The notes beneath the pieces are model-generated. The model was not told the origin of the DNA. It saw nothing but the letters and a program-made list of their open reading frames with translations, and did not search any database. From Oceanirhabdus seepicola (GTDB lineage Bacteria > Bacillota > Clostridia > Clostridiales > Clostridiaceae): 64,000 nucleotides of DNA. Below are positions 8,597 through 19,362 of this stretch, piece by piece; positions within the stretch are counted from its first letter, which is position 1; every line of letters begins with the position of its first letter. The position numbers and the translations under genes were made by a program. Where the stretch lies: positions 372,001 through 436,000 of the forward strand of contig NZ_JAGSOJ010000001.1 in the NCBI RefSeq assembly GCF_023684385.1, read 5' to 3'.

Positions 8597-10462
8597 CTAT
8601 TTATTTCCTTTAAAATACTTAATTATAGCATCACATGCTTTTTTATTTATAGAAGGAGTTTCTAACAATTCACCTTCTGTTGCTTTTTTTATATTCTCCA
8701 CACTTCCAAATTTCAAAAGAAGTTCTTTCCGTCTCTTTGCTCCTATATGTGGAATTTCTTCTAAAATAGAATTTAAGCTACGTTTTGTCCTTAATGATTT
8801 ATGATAAGTAATAGCAAACCTATGGACTTCATCCTGTATTCTAGTAACTAATTTCATACAATTTGATCTTTTGCTTATTGAGATTTCAATATTTTCAAAT
8901 ATTAATCCTCTAGTCCTATGCTTGTCGTCCTTAACCATACCACATACAGGAATATCAATTCCTAATTCATTTAATACTTCTTTAGCAATATTAACTTGCC
9001 CTTTTCCTCCATCCATCATAATCAAATCTGGAAATACACTAAATTTACCCTCTTCAACTTTTATTTGCTTACCTGTAATCTTCTTTATCTCATCCAAACC
9101 TCTTGAGAATCTTCTAGTTAGAATCTCTCTCATACTACCATAATCGTCTGCGCCTTCAACTGTTTTTATCTTAAATCTTCTATAGTCGCTATTCTTAGCT
9201 TTTCCATTCTGAAATACCACCATGCAACCAACAGAATCCATTCCCATAATATTTGAAATATCATATGCTTCAATTCTCTCTGGATAATCCTGCAGCTCTA
9301 AAGCATCAGCCAATTCATTTAGTGAAAGCTTGTTCAGTTCTTTATCTACCTTTGTTTTATTCTTATAAATCTCAAGTGTTTCTTTTGCATTTTTGTATAC
9401 CATTTCAAGGATTTTCTTTTTCTCACCTATCTGAGGAATTTTGATTTCTACTTTCCTCTCACCCTTTATTTTAAGCCATTCTTCAAGAATATCTTTTTCA
9501 CTTATATCTTGAACAAAGATTCTTTGTGGAATATATGCTGTCCCACTATAAAAACTCTTAATGAACTCTTTTATAATTTCTGAGCTGTTATTTTCAATTG
9601 TATTATCTATAATAAAATTCTCTCTTCCTACAATTTTCCCATCTCTCATAAAAAATATTTCAACGCAACTGTCACTTTCATCAGAGAAAACACTTATGAA
9701 ATCCTCATTTTCGAAACTTCCATTTATGATTTTTTGCTTCTCACATATTGTCTCAACTGCATTAATTTTATCTCGACATTTAGCAGCTTCTTCAAATTTC
9801 AACTCTGCGGAAAGCCTCGTCATTTCTTCTTTTAATTCTCTTACAATAACCTTATTTTTTCCTTTAAGTAATTCTTGTATATCTTCTATCATCCTATTAT
9901 ATTCACTTTTAGTTATCCGTTTTGCACATGGAGCTGTACACATTCCAATATGATAATTAAGGCATTCTTTTATTTGTTCCATATCAACTGTTACAGCTCT
10001 TCTACAAGTTCTAATAGGGTAGTTTTTCCTTATTAGTTCAATAACCTCATATACTGCTTTACCATCTGGATATGGACCAAAATATTTTGCCCCATCATTA
10101 ACAAAATTTCTACTAACAAAAACTCTAGGAAACTCTTCCTGTATCGTTACCTTTATAAAAGGATAATGTTTATCATCTTTGAGTAACACATTATATCTAG
10201 GTGTATATTTTTTTATAAGATTACACTCAAGTATAAGTGCTTCCACTTCTGAATCTGTCACTATATATTCAAATTCACTAATATTTTTAACCATCTGTAT
10301 TACCTTTTCGGAATGGTTTTTAGATGATTGAAAATATTGTCTAACTCTATTTTTTAATACTTTCGCTTTTCCAACGTAAATAATCTCCCCCGTAGAACTT
10401 TTCATCAAGTAAACACCTGGACTCTGCGGAAGATTCTTTAAATGATATTCAAAATCAAACAT
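8597..10462 (-). CDS. uvrC: Excinuclease ABC subunit C
   Basis: UvrC makes the 3' and 5' incisions beside UvrB-bound lesions in nucleotide excision repair. Domains in order: N-terminal GIY-YIG nuclease (SPGVYLMK...EIIYVGKAK, about 14-40), UVR motif binding UvrB near 200-235 (ELKFEEAAKCRDKI), RNase H-like nuclease domain with AYDISNIMGMDSVGCMVVF, and C-terminal helix-hairpin-helix pair (IPHIGAKRRKELLLKFGS). The start at 10462 (MFDFEYHLKN) follows AGGAGGG; in-frame codons upstream would overlap the preceding gene. 621 residues, typical. It lies 26 bp after the YdjM-like gene, and a LexA-like box upstream of that gene suggests SOS control of the pair. Confidence 0.96.
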   Translation of the reverse strand: MFDFEYHLKNLPQSPGVYLMKSSTGEIIYVGKAKVLKNRVRQYFQSSKNHSEKVIQMVKNISEFEYIVTDSEVEALILECNLIKKYTPRYNVLLKDDKHYPFIKVTIQEEFPRVFVSRNFVNDGAKYFGPYPDGKAVYEVIELIRKNYPIRTCRRAVTVDMEQIKECLNYHIGMCTAPCAKRITKSEYNRMIEDIQELLKGKNKVIVRELKEEMTRLSAELKFEEAAKCRDKINAVETICEKQKIINGSFENEDFISVFSDESDSCVEIFFMRDGKIVGRENFIIDNTIENNSSEIIKEFIKSFYSGTAYIPQRIFVQDISEKDILEEWLKIKGERKVEIKIPQIGEKKKILEMVYKNAKETLEIYKNKTKVDKELNKLSLNELADALELQDYPERIEAYDISNIMGMDSVGCMVVFQNGKAKNSDYRRFKIKTVEGADDYGSMREILTRRFSRGLDEIKKITGKQIKVEEGKFSVFPDLIMMDGGKGQVNIAKEVLNELGIDIPVCGMVKDDKHRTRGLIFENIEISISKRSNCMKLVTRIQDEVHRFAITYHKSLRTKRSLNSILEEIPHIGAKRRKELLLKFGSVENIKKATEGELLETPSINKKACDAIIKYFKGNK

Positions 10463-10488
10463 TGTCCTAATACCCTCCTGAATATGCC

Positions 10489-11088
10489 TTATATTGTTGG
10501 CAATGTGTATATTATATAAACTACACATAATAATAATATTACCATTTCAATAAAATCGCCAACCTTTGAACCTACTCTATATGTAATTATACCCTTAAAT
10601 TTCTTTTTTGTAATTGGATAAAATAATGGTAATCCAGCTTTTGTAAAACTATCAGTAAACAAATGTGATCCATATCCTATAGCAAATAACTGTGTTAAAT
10701 ACTTGTATTCATATTTGGTACCTGTATAATGAACAACAAACATGAATAACATCATCCCAACAAGACTATGAGTTATACCATTCCTGTGAGAAGTAAAACC
10801 AATCATTATCAATAATGCGCCTAGTGCTTTAAGTGCATTTTCACCTACATATAAATAATCAAACAATAATACGGCAATTCCTAGGCATACAAAAAAAGCT
10901 CGTTTCCCTTCTTTACTCTTAACAGGCAAAACATATTTACTTGCCTTACTTTTAGGGTGATCTATATCTGGTAAAAGACTCGCCCCCACCACAAATACTA
11001 ATTCAAAAATACTAAAATCTCTCTGCATAAGACCACTAGCAGCAATATATGCTGTAGCTCCTACACCTGCATGTGTTATTCCTCTCAT
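10489..11088 (-). CDS. YdjM-type (DUF457) membrane protein, predicted metal-dependent hydrolase
   Basis: 199-residue membrane protein of the YdjM/DUF457 group. The N-terminal motif RGITHAGVGA and the following LLPDIDHPKS carry the conserved His/Asp residues that prompted a metal-dependent hydrolase prediction; a third motif HRNGITHS is near residue 105 and GSHLFTDSFTKAG near 150. About five hydrophobic segments. The substrate is unknown for the family. ATG with AGAGGGAT upstream. It precedes uvrC by 26 bp and has an upstream LexA-like box; E. coli ydjM is itself a LexA-controlled gene, which makes the pairing notable. Confidence 0.85.
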   Translation of the reverse strand: MRGITHAGVGATAYIAASGLMQRDFSIFELVFVVGASLLPDIDHPKSKASKYVLPVKSKEGKRAFFVCLGIAVLLFDYLYVGENALKALGALLIMIGFTSHRNGITHSLVGMMLFMFVVHYTGTKYEYKYLTQLFAIGYGSHLFTDSFTKAGLPLFYPITKKKFKGIITYRVGSKVGDFIEMVILLLCVVYIIYTLPTI

Positions 11089-11166
11089 ATCTAATCCCTC
11101 TATAATATATTTTTCCTAAGTTAGACATATTCAGACTTACATTTCAATATGCCTTATATATTTTTT

Positions 11167-11205
11167 ATTATATCATTAAATATTCTTTTTTCATACATAT
11201 GTTCG
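11167..11205 (-). promoter_or_regulatory. Putative LexA-like operator and -10 box upstream of ydjM-uvrC
   Basis: CGAACATATGTATG (11192-11205, minus strand) matches the Gram-positive LexA/DinR palindrome CGAACATATGTTCG at 12 of 14 positions. A TATAAT (11167-11172) lies 19 nt downstream, so the operator would overlap the -35 position, whose own sequence is weak. About 80 bp separate the -10 box from the ydjM start. Confidence 0.5.
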
Positions 11206-11253
11206 TAATTTTAATAAATTATACATAATTTTAGAAAGCACTAGTGTAAAACA

Positions 11254-11311
11254 AATGGAGAATTGATACTGTAGAATGGAGGTTATCCACTCTACTTATC
11301 AATTCTCCATT
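11254..11311. repeat. Tip-only relic of the palindromic repeat family; terminator of the PBP gene
   Basis: Perfect outer stem AATGGAGAATTGATA / TATCAATTCTCCATT with an inner imperfect stem GTAGAATGGA / CCACTCTAC. The sequences equal the tips (TGTAGAATGGAGAATG) of the two-armed repeat family, without the three inner hairpins. It overlaps the PBP stop codon and probably terminates that operon. Left of it (11206-11253) I see nothing. Confidence 0.6.
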
Positions 11312-12725
11312 ATTCTATAAGTCCCAACTTATCAGCATACTCGACTAATTCTCTTGCAATAGTTGCTGCTCTTCCGCCACCTACTCCACCTTCTTCAATT
11401 AATACCACGAAAGATATAGATGGTTCTTCATTGCCTGCAAATCCAACAAACCACGAATGGGGAGGTCGCTCTGGAGTATTTTCATGCTCTGCTGTTCCAG
11501 TTTTACCATACACATTTAATCCAAGAATATTAGCTGCTCTTCCTGTCCCATCTTCCACCGTTTTTTTCATGTACTCTTTAACTAGTTTTGCATTCTTCGT
11601 TGATATAATTCTTTCTACCTTAACTGAATCAAAACTTTTAACAACTTGATTATTTTCGATAACCTCTGCTACTAGAAATGGTCTCATCATTATTCCCTTA
11701 TTAGCTATTACATTAGCTGTGAGTAACATTTCCATTGGTGTTGCAAGAATGCTGCTCTGTCCAATAGCACTTTGAGCTAATGTACCTATTTCTTGATAAT
11801 CAACCTCTGGAAAACTGCTATTATCAATTACAATCCCATCACAGGGTGTGTTTCTATTAAAATGAAACCTCTCAGCAGTGCTTTTTAGTTTCTTATTTCC
11901 TAACTTCAACCCTAGATCACCAAAATAAACATTACTTGAAATTTTAAAAGCTTCTTCAATATCAATTTTCCCATGAGGCTTACTATCGTAATTTGTTAAA
12001 ATATCAATTCCATTATATTTTAATACCCCAGTGTCATCAACCTTATAATCTTCCACACCTTCAATGTGCTCTAGTGCCGCTACTGCTGTAATGATTTTAA
12101 ATGTAGATGCAGGGGGATACATTCCCGAAACAGCTCTGTTTATCAATGGACTGTTCTTATCAGTAGAAATTATCTTCCAATTATCTTGAAGATAATTAGG
12201 ATCATATGAGGGTGCAGATACCATTGAATATATTTCCCCACTCTTTGGATTCATCATTATTATAGCTCCACGGTTCTTCCCCATTAGAGCGAATGCTCTA
12301 CGTTGAAGCTTTTCATTAAGAGTTGTCTTAATATCATATCCTTTATTTAGATTTTCCTTTTTTGAAAATGTAGAGAATATTCCTCCTCTTCTTTCTCCCA
12401 TTAGTTCAAGATCATATGTATTTTGTAGTCCAGTCAATCCATAGACAGGGTCCATATATCCAAGTACATGAGCAAAGGCTTTTCCACCATTATATTTTAG
12501 CTTATTTACGCCGCTTTCAACTACACTCTCCGTTAAATATTTACCGTCTCTATCAAGGATATTCCCTCTTACAACTTCACGTCTTTTACTCCAAAGCCTA
12601 TTATTGTACACGCTCATAACAACGTCTCTGCCATTAAAAATATAATAGAAACCTATATAGCTTATTATTAAAATAAAAAGCACTAAAAAAACTATTAGTA
12701 CATTCTTCATGCTTTTTCTTTTCAT
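11310..12725 (-). CDS. Class B penicillin-binding protein (transpeptidase)
   Basis: D,D-transpeptidase that cross-links peptidoglycan outside the membrane, class B (no glycosyltransferase domain). One N-terminal membrane anchor (about 8-30), a short dimerisation segment with RGNILDRDG, then the catalytic domain with STFK (nucleophile S207, K210), SSN (263-265) and KTGTAE (408-413). At 471 residues it belongs to the small clostridial/FtsI-like type found next to a SEDS glycosyltransferase. ATG overlaps the TGA of the SEDS gene, with GAGGAGGGG inside it, indicating coupled translation and a matched SEDS-PBP pair. Whether it serves elongation, division or sporulation is not decidable here. Confidence 0.93.
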   Translation of the reverse strand: MKRKSMKNVLIVFLVLFILIISYIGFYYIFNGRDVVMSVYNNRLWSKRREVVRGNILDRDGKYLTESVVESGVNKLKYNGGKAFAHVLGYMDPVYGLTGLQNTYDLELMGERRGGIFSTFSKKENLNKGYDIKTTLNEKLQRRAFALMGKNRGAIIMMNPKSGEIYSMVSAPSYDPNYLQDNWKIISTDKNSPLINRAVSGMYPPASTFKIITAVAALEHIEGVEDYKVDDTGVLKYNGIDILTNYDSKPHGKIDIEEAFKISSNVYFGDLGLKLGNKKLKSTAERFHFNRNTPCDGIVIDNSSFPEVDYQEIGTLAQSAIGQSSILATPMEMLLTANVIANKGIMMRPFLVAEVIENNQVVKSFDSVKVERIISTKNAKLVKEYMKKTVEDGTGRAANILGLNVYGKTGTAEHENTPERPPHSWFVGFAGNEEPSISFVVLIEEGGVGGGRAATIARELVEYADKLGLIE

Positions 12726-13960
12726 AAACTCCCCTCCTCAGAGATTTTCTGTACAATACCTAAAGAAAAATAAACGGTAAGCATTGAACTTCCTCCATAA
12801 CTTATTAATGGCAAAGTTATTCCTGTAAGAGGTATAACACCCATTATTCCACCTATTATGACTAATGTTTGTGCTGCTATCATTACACTTAACCCAGATA
12901 TTACAAGCATAGAAAATTTATCATTTAACATCAAGGCTATACGCATTGCTCTATAAAAAATTATAAAGTAGATTATAAGAATTGCTATACCAACCAAAAT
13001 CCCCATTTCTTCACAAATTGCTGCAAAGATATAATCTGTGGTTATTTCTGGAATTACATTGGGATTACCCAGTCCTAATCCAGTCCCAAAAAATCCTCCA
13101 GAACATATTGAAATTAACCCTTGAATAACCTGGTAAGATTCATTATAAGCATATTTCCAAGGATCCAACCATATAAGCACTCTTCTTCTAACATGATAAA
13201 AAAGTTTGTAACTCAAACCAGCACCCATTATGAAAAGCATAAAAGAAACTAGTACATATTTTCCTTTTTCCGTTCCAAGATATAACATTACTACTGAAAT
13301 AATAAATATTATCAAAGCTGACCCTAGCTCTCTCTGCAAAACCATAAATCCTAAAGATATCATTACTATCAAAGCAGGTTCAATTAATGATGCTATACTT
13401 CCTTTAATAAATTTGAATCTTTCAATCTTACCATAATCATTAAGTGCACTTGCTAAGTATAATACTAAGAATACCTTCCCTAGTTCTGATGGTTGAAAAG
13501 TAAAGTTTCCAAATACAATCCAGTTATTTGCCCCTCCTCGTGTTGTTCCAAACAACATTGCCATACTCATAAAACTTAAAGTCATAATCATAAAAAAATA
13601 CTTATATTTTAATAAGTATTTAAATCGTTTAATAATAAATTGGGTTAAAAGAAATACCCCTATTCCAACCATCATCCATATCACCTGCTTCTTTGCATCT
13701 GATATTTTTAATCGATAAAGCATTACAATACCGATCATAGATAATGAATTTGATAAAATAAATATAAATTTATCTCCTTGTGGATATAATTTCTTGAGAA
13801 TCATATTACCAAAAAAAAACACACTAAATACTACTATTCCAATAATTATGGGCAAAAAATCAAAATGATTTTTTATAACAGTAAGATTTAAAAAACAGGT
13901 AGCAATAAACCCAAATATACATAAGTTCAATTTTGTCTCATATGATGAATTCTTTAACAT
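12722..13960 (-). CDS. SEDS-family peptidoglycan polymerase (FtsW/RodA)
   Basis: Ten-transmembrane SEDS protein, the glycosyltransferase that polymerises lipid II together with a class B PBP. 412 residues, with family motifs FQPSELGKVFLVLYLAS, LQRELGSALIIF (conserved region of the polymerase), the extracellular stretch WLDPWKYAYNESYQVIQ and the C-terminal LPLISYGGSSMLT. ATG with GAGGAGAT. Lies 11 bp after the FHA gene and overlaps the PBP gene. FtsW or RodA identity cannot be settled from sequence alone, so no symbol is given. Confidence 0.93.
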   Translation of the reverse strand: MLKNSSYETKLNLCIFGFIATCFLNLTVIKNHFDFLPIIIGIVVFSVFFFGNMILKKLYPQGDKFIFILSNSLSMIGIVMLYRLKISDAKKQVIWMMVGIGVFLLTQFIIKRFKYLLKYKYFFMIMTLSFMSMAMLFGTTRGGANNWIVFGNFTFQPSELGKVFLVLYLASALNDYGKIERFKFIKGSIASLIEPALIVMISLGFMVLQRELGSALIIFIISVVMLYLGTEKGKYVLVSFMLFIMGAGLSYKLFYHVRRRVLIWLDPWKYAYNESYQVIQGLISICSGGFFGTGLGLGNPNVIPEITTDYIFAAICEEMGILVGIAILIIYFIIFYRAMRIALMLNDKFSMLVISGLSVMIAAQTLVIIGGIMGVIPLTGITLPLISYGGSSMLTVYFSLGIVQKISEEGSL

Positions 13961-13971
13961 CCCTATCTCCT

Positions 13972-14406
13972 CTATTCAATAACTCTAAAAACAGAAGTGC
14001 CCACTTTAATCAGATCACCTGAATTCAACCACACTTTCTCAGCTATTTTTTCATTGTTTAAAATTGTACCATTAGTACTGTTAAGGTCTTCTATATAATA
14101 TCCGTCTCCTACAAGCTTTATAACAGCATGTCTTCCTGATACAAACTTTTCCTCTAGTTGCACCATATTCTTTTTATCTCGTCCAATAGATAGCTTTTGG
14201 ACCACAGGTATTAATGACCCACATTTCAAATTTGTATTATTACCTGGCTCTAATACTTCAAGTCCTATTGTATTACCTTGTTGAATACTTTTTTTCTCAT
14301 TTTTATTAATGTCCTTGTACATTACTTTCAAAGCATAATATATAATTCCATATATAAAAACTATAATCAATAACTTAAAAATTAAACTCAATTTACTCAA
14401 TAACAT
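13972..14406 (-). CDS. Membrane-anchored FHA-domain protein
   Basis: 144 residues: one N-terminal transmembrane helix (about 7-28), a Lys/Asn-rich linker, then a forkhead-associated domain (about 68-142) with the phosphothreonine-binding signature GRDKKN...VSGRHAVI...LNSTNGTILN. FHA domains bind phosphothreonine peptides, so it probably links Ser/Thr kinase signalling to the SEDS-PBP pair encoded directly downstream; the same FHA-ftsW-pbp order is common in clostridia. ATG with GGAGAA. First gene of the three-gene operon. No kinase is encoded in this window. Confidence 0.9.
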   Translation of the reverse strand: MLLSKLSLIFKLLIIVFIYGIIYYALKVMYKDINKNEKKSIQQGNTIGLEVLEPGNNTNLKCGSLIPVVQKLSIGRDKKNMVQLEEKFVSGRHAVIKLVGDGYYIEDLNSTNGTILNNEKIAEKVWLNSGDLIKVGTSVFRVIE

Positions 14407-14430
14407 AATAATTCTCCATATAATAATAAG

Positions 14431-14452
14431 GTTAGTATTATTATACTAACCC
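14431..14452. terminator. Perfect 22-nt palindrome between uvrA and the FHA gene
   Basis: GGTTAGTATTATTATACTAACC, a stem of ten or eleven pairs lying 12 bp past the uvrA stop. The T-tract is poor on either strand (TTATTATTAT on the minus side), so it is a weak terminator or an RNA-end stabiliser. Confidence 0.5.
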
Positions 14453-14464
14453 ATTTTAATTTAA

Positions 14465-17284
14465 TTATACCATTTTTTTCAAATATTGTCCCGTATAAGA
14501 GTCTTTTACCTTTGATATTTCTTCAGGTGTTCCAGTGCAAAGTATGGTTCCTCCTCCGTCTCCACCTTCTGGCCCAACATCAATAATATTATCGCAACTC
14601 TTTATAACATCAAGATTGTGTTCTATAACTATAATTGTATTTCCACCATCAACTAACCTTTGTAGAATACTTATAAGTCTATTAACATCATCAATATGAA
14701 GACCAGTGGTTGGCTCATCAAGAATATACAAGGTTTTTCCAGTACTTCTTTTGGATAACTCAGTGGCTAGTTTAATTCTTTGTGCTTCTCCTCCAGATAA
14801 TTGAGTTGATGGTTGCCCTAATCTAATATATCCAAGTCCTACATCATATAATGTTTGAATTTTTTTTACTATTCTAGGGTGATTCTCAAAGAATTTAAGA
14901 CTTTCTTCAACTGTCATATCTAAAATATCACTAATATTTTTCCCTTTATATTTAACTTCTAATGTTTCTCTATTGTATCTTTTCCCTTTACAAACCTCAC
15001 ATGGTACATAAACATCAGATAAAAATTGCATTTCAATTTTTATTATTCCATCACCTTTACATGATTCACATCTTCCACCTTTAACATTAAAGCTAAATCT
15101 TCCGGGCTTATAACCTTTCATTCTAGCTTCAGTTGTGGAAGCAAACACTTCTCTAATCAAATCAAACACTCCAGTGTATGTGGCAGGATTTGACCTTGGA
15201 GTTCTACCAATGGGACTTTGATTAATATTAATTATCTTATCAATATTCTCATGACCTAATATTTCATCGTGCTTTCCAGGATTTTTTTTACTCTTTGAAA
15301 TTCTCTTAGCTAATCCTTTATATAATATTTCATTAACTAATGTACTTTTACCTGAGCCAGAAACTCCAGTAACACAGTTAAACATTCCTAAAGGAAACTC
15401 AACATTTATATTTTTAAGATTATTTTGTTTTGCTCCAGTAACTATTATTTTATTTCCATTACCAGCTCTTCTATTCTCAGGAATAAGAATTCCCTTCTCT
15501 CCCCTAAGATATTTACCTGTTATAGATTCCTTACATTGCTTAACTTCTTCAACCGTTCCAGCTGCAATAATTTCTCCACCATGTTCTCCGGCTCTTGGAC
15601 CAATATCAACTAGGAAATCTGCTTCTCTTATGGTATCTTCATCATGTTCAACAACTATCAATGTATTCCCAATATCTCTCAAATGTTTCAAAGTCATAAT
15701 AAGCTTATCATTATCACGTTGATGAAGGCCAATACTTGGTTCATCTAGTATGTATAGCACTCCAACTAAACTAGAACCAATTTGAGTTGCTAATCGTATT
15801 CTTTGCGCCTCTCCACCTGAAAGAGTTCCAGCAGCTCTAGTTAAGTTCAAATATTGTAACCCTACATTTTTTAAGAAATTTAATCTATTTTTTATCTCTT
15901 TAACTATTTGATCTGCAATTATTTTATCCTTTTCATTCAACTCTAAGTTTTCAATAAATTCAAGTTCATCGCCTATGGACATTTCACAATACTCATTTAT
16001 ATTCTTTCCACCCACTGTTACTGCAAGTACATTGTCATTAAGTCTCGCTCCTTTACATTTAGGGCATGGATTATCATTCATAAACTCTTCTACACTTCTT
16101 TTTATATAATCCGAAGAAGTTTCATAATATCTTCTTCTTAGATTATTAATTATTCCCTCATACTTGTGTCGATAGGTTCCTGTTTGAAAATCCTTTGTAA
16201 ACTCAACAGTTAATCGTTCATCACAACCATATAAAAGTGCATTATATGCCTCATCACTCATATCAGCTACAGGCTCATCTAATGAAAATCCATATACTCC
16301 TGATAATGCTTTCAATACTGATAATCTCCAAGAATCTTCTTTTAAACTACTATCACCAAATGCAGCTATAGCACCACCCATTATACTTTTGCTCTTATTA
16401 GGTATTATCAAATCCGGATCAATTTCCATTAATGTTCCTAATCCATCACATTTATCACACTTACCAAATGGAGCATTAAATGAAAACATCCTTGGTTCCA
16501 ATTCTCCCATACTTATACCACAATCAGCACATGAGAAATTCTCACTAAATAAAATATCCTCTTTCCCAATAATATTTACAATTACCAATCCTTCTGCATG
16601 AGATAACCCCATCTCAAGAGCTTCACTAAGTCTACTTTCTATACCTTCTCTTACCTTTAATCTATCTATTACAACTTCAATATTATGTTTTTTATTCTTA
16701 TCCAGTTTTATTTCATCTTCTTCTAAATCAAGTATTTCTCCATCTATTCTAGCCCTAACATAACCATTTTTTTTGATGTTTTCAAGAACTTTAATATGCT
16801 GTCCTTTTCTCCCTCTTACAATAGGTGATAAAATCTGAATTTTCTTTCCTTCTTCCAACTCCATAACTCTATCTACCATAGTATCAACACTTTGCTTTGA
16901 TATAACTTTTCCACACTTTGGACAATGAGGAACTCCTATTTTTGCATATAACAACCTTAGGTAATCATAAATCTCTGTTACAGTTCCCACTGTTGATCTT
17001 GGATTTCTACTTGTTGTTTTTTGATCTATAGATATTGCAGGAGATAACCCTTCAATATATTCCACATCAGGTTTATCCATTTGCCCCAAGAATTGTCTTG
17101 CATAAGAAGATAAAGATTCTACATACCTTCTTTGTCCTTCTGCATATATTGTATCAAATGCCAATGATGATTTCCCTGAACCTGATAATCCAGTGAAAAC
17201 TATGAATTTATCTCTAGGCATCTCTAAATCAACACTTTTTAGATTATGAACTTTTGCTCCTTTAACAACAATCTTATGTTTCAT
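14465..17284 (-). CDS. uvrA: Excinuclease ABC subunit A
   Basis: UvrA is the damage sensor of nucleotide excision repair, a dimeric ABC ATPase that loads UvrB. 939 residues, normal. Two ABC units: Walker [10 protein letters not shown] near 32-40 and [10 protein letters not shown] near 640; two signature LSGGEAQR motifs near 485 and 825; zinc fingers with [20 protein letters not shown] and CESCKGDG...[12 protein letters not shown] with AAGGAGAA, 11 bp after uvrB, so uvrB and uvrA form one operon behind the LexA-controlled promoter at 19288-19339. Confidence 0.98.
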   Translation of the reverse strand: MKHKIVVKGAKVHNLKSVDLEMPRDKFIVFTGLSGSGKSSLAFDTIYAEGQRRYVESLSSYARQFLGQMDKPDVEYIEGLSPAISIDQKTTSRNPRSTVGTVTEIYDYLRLLYAKIGVPHCPKCGKVISKQSVDTMVDRVMELEEGKKIQILSPIVRGRKGQHIKVLENIKKNGYVRARIDGEILDLEEDEIKLDKNKKHNIEVVIDRLKVREGIESRLSEALEMGLSHAEGLVIVNIIGKEDILFSENFSCADCGISMGELEPRMFSFNAPFGKCDKCDGLGTLMEIDPDLIIPNKSKSIMGGAIAAFGDSSLKEDSWRLSVLKALSGVYGFSLDEPVADMSDEAYNALLYGCDERLTVEFTKDFQTGTYRHKYEGIINNLRRRYYETSSDYIKRSVEEFMNDNPCPKCKGARLNDNVLAVTVGGKNINEYCEMSIGDELEFIENLELNEKDKIIADQIVKEIKNRLNFLKNVGLQYLNLTRAAGTLSGGEAQRIRLATQIGSSLVGVLYILDEPSIGLHQRDNDKLIMTLKHLRDIGNTLIVVEHDEDTIREADFLVDIGPRAGEHGGEIIAAGTVEEVKQCKESITGKYLRGEKGILIPENRRAGNGNKIIVTGAKQNNLKNINVEFPLGMFNCVTGVSGSGKSTLVNEILYKGLAKRISKSKKNPGKHDEILGHENIDKIININQSPIGRTPRSNPATYTGVFDLIREVFASTTEARMKGYKPGRFSFNVKGGRCESCKGDGIIKIEMQFLSDVYVPCEVCKGKRYNRETLEVKYKGKNISDILDMTVEESLKFFENHPRIVKKIQTLYDVGLGYIRLGQPSTQLSGGEAQRIKLATELSKRSTGKTLYILDEPTTGLHIDDVNRLISILQRLVDGGNTIIVIEHNLDVIKSCDNIIDVGPEGGDGGGTILCTGTPEEISKVKDSYTGQYLKKMV

Positions 17285-17295
17285 TTTTTTCTCCT

Positions 17296-19275
17296 TTATT
17301 CTTCTATTTTACTCTTCATTTCCTCAATTTTATCTCTTAACTCAGCTGCTTTCTCGAATTCTAAATTTTGAGCAGCATCCATCATTTCTTTTTCAAGTGT
17401 TTTTATATTCAGTAACAACTCTTCTGTTGTGAATATTGAATCCTTGTGTGAAGCTGAATACTCTTCAACTTCTTCAGCAACAGTAACTTCAATAACATCT
17501 CTTATATCTTTATTTATAGTTTTAGGAGTTATGTTGTGCTCCTCATTATATTTCATCTGTATGGTTCTTCTTCTTTCAGTTTCCTGGATAGCTGCATTCA
17601 TAGCCTTACTTCTGTTGTCTGCATACATTATAACCTTACTTTCCGAATTCCTTGCAGCTCTTCCTATTGTTTGTACCAACGCCGTCTCCGATCTCAGAAA
17701 CCCTTGCTTATCAGCATCTAGTATTGTAACTAAGGCTACTTCTGGAATATCCAATCCTTCTCTCAAAAGGTTAATTCCAACTAGAACATCATACTTACCC
17801 ATTCTAAGTTCTTTAATTATCTTCATTCGTTCAATTGTCTTAATGTCTGAATGAAGATAATTTGTTTTCACTCCCATCTCCTTTAGATATTTTGTCAAAT
17901 CTTCAGACATTTTCTTAGTTAAAGTAGTAATAAGAACTCTAAACCCTTTATCGATAGTTTCTCTTATGGAACCATAAAGATGATCAATCTGTCCTTTAGT
18001 TTCAACAACTTCAATAATTGGATCAAGTAACCCAGTTGGTCTAATTATTTGTTCAGCAGTCTGTTTTGAATGTGTATTCTCGTATTCTCCTGGTGTAGCA
18101 CTTACAAATATCGTTTGATTAAGTTTTTTCTCAAACTCATTAAATTTAAGTGGTCTATTATCAAATGCACAAGGCAATCTAAATCCATATTGAATTAAAT
18201 TTTCTTTACGTGATCTATCTCCACCATACATTGCTCTAACTTGTGGTAATGTTACATGGCTCTCATCAATAAACAAAAGAAAATCGTCTGGGAAGAAGTC
18301 TATGAGTGTATGTGGTGCTGTTCCTGGTTCTCTTCCATCAAATATTCTGGAATAATTTTCTATACCACTGCAATATCCCATCTCTCTAATCATCTCTACA
18401 TCAAATCTTGTTCTCTGTTTAAGTCTTTGAGCCTCTAAAAGAAATCCATCTCCCTCAAGCTCAATAAGTCTATCTTTCAAGTCACCTTCAATCTGGGCGA
18501 TAGCATTTTCTATCTTTTCTTTAGAAGTTGCAAAGTGAGACGCAGGAAATATACTAATATGTTTCAAACGCCCAACTGTATCTCCTGTTAAAGCATCAAA
18601 CTCTCTTATTCTTTCTATCTCATCACCAAAAAACTCAACCCTTATTGCCTTACTTGAAGATGAAGCTGGAAAAATATCTAGCACATCTCCTCTAACTCTA
18701 AAAGTTCCTCTGACAAAGTTAATATCATTTCTTTCGTATTGAATATCTACAAGTTTCCTTATGACTTCATTTCTTTCCTTTATCATTCCTTCTCTTAAAG
18801 AAACAGAAAGCTTTTTATATTCCTCTGGATTACCTAATCCATATATACAAGAAACAGAAGCTACAACAATAACATCTCTTCTCTCAAGCAATGCCGAAGT
18901 AGCTGAGTGACGAAGTTTATCTATCTCATCATTTACAGATGCATCTTTCTCAATAAATGTATCCGTTTGTGGAATATAAGCTTCTGGTTGATAATAGTCA
19001 TAGTAGGACACAAAATATTCTACACAACTATCAGGGAAAAACTCTTTAAATTCAGAGCATAACTGTGCAGCTAATGTTTTGTTATGTGCTAAAACTAGTG
19101 TAGGTTTTTGCACTCTCTCAATAACATTCGCCATTGTAAATGTCTTTCCAGATCCAGTTACTCCTAATAAAGTTTGAAATTTCTCACTATTGTTTACGCC
19201 TTTTACCAGTTCATCAATAGCTCTTGGCTGATCTCCTTTAGGTTTATATTCTGAAACTATCTTAAATTGATTCAT
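17296..19275 (-). CDS. uvrB: Excinuclease ABC subunit B
   Basis: UvrB verifies DNA damage and recruits UvrC. Helicase-fold protein of 659 residues with Walker A GVTGSGKT (39-46), the beta-hairpin region [12 protein letters not shown], Walker B/DESH motif [11 protein letters not shown], motif [11 protein letters not shown], and C-terminal UVR motif ([24 protein letters not shown]) that binds UvrC. ATG with GGAGGGGG. Preceded by a consensus promoter and a LexA box within 13-64 bp, the classical SOS arrangement. First gene of uvrB-uvrA. Confidence 0.98.
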   Translation of the reverse strand: MNQFKIVSEYKPKGDQPRAIDELVKGVNNSEKFQTLLGVTGSGKTFTMANVIERVQKPTLVLAHNKTLAAQLCSEFKEFFPDSCVEYFVSYYDYYQPEAYIPQTDTFIEKDASVNDEIDKLRHSATSALLERRDVIVVASVSCIYGLGNPEEYKKLSVSLREGMIKERNEVIRKLVDIQYERNDINFVRGTFRVRGDVLDIFPASSSSKAIRVEFFGDEIERIREFDALTGDTVGRLKHISIFPASHFATSKEKIENAIAQIEGDLKDRLIELEGDGFLLEAQRLKQRTRFDVEMIREMGYCSGIENYSRIFDGREPGTAPHTLIDFFPDDFLLFIDESHVTLPQVRAMYGGDRSRKENLIQYGFRLPCAFDNRPLKFNEFEKKLNQTIFVSATPGEYENTHSKQTAEQIIRPTGLLDPIIEVVETKGQIDHLYGSIRETIDKGFRVLITTLTKKMSEDLTKYLKEMGVKTNYLHSDIKTIERMKIIKELRMGKYDVLVGINLLREGLDIPEVALVTILDADKQGFLRSETALVQTIGRAARNSESKVIMYADNRSKAMNAAIQETERRRTIQMKYNEEHNITPKTINKDIRDVIEVTVAEEVEEYSASHKDSIFTTEELLLNIKTLEKEMMDAAQNLEFEKAAELRDKIEEMKSKIEE

Positions 19276-19287
19276 AATCCCCCTCCG

Positions 19288-19301
19288 TAAACATACGTTC
19301 G
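19288..19301 (-). promoter_or_regulatory. LexA (SOS) box of uvrBA
   Basis: Minus-strand CGAACGTATGTTTA contains GAAC-4-GTTT, the Gram-positive LexA half-site pair with one mismatch in the second half. It lies directly downstream of the -10 box and upstream of the ribosome binding site, where bound LexA would block transcription. Confidence 0.75.
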
Positions 19302-19310
19302 TTATATACT

Positions 19311-19339
19311 ATATTAGTATTGATTTCTAATAATGTCAA
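19311..19339 (-). promoter_or_regulatory. Sigma-A promoter of uvrBA
   Basis: Consensus TTGACA (19334-19339), exactly 17 nt, TAATAT (19311-19316) on the minus strand. The LexA box follows nine bases after the -10 box. Confidence 0.75.
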
Positions 19340-19362
19340 GAACTAAAACAAATATAAGTTTT

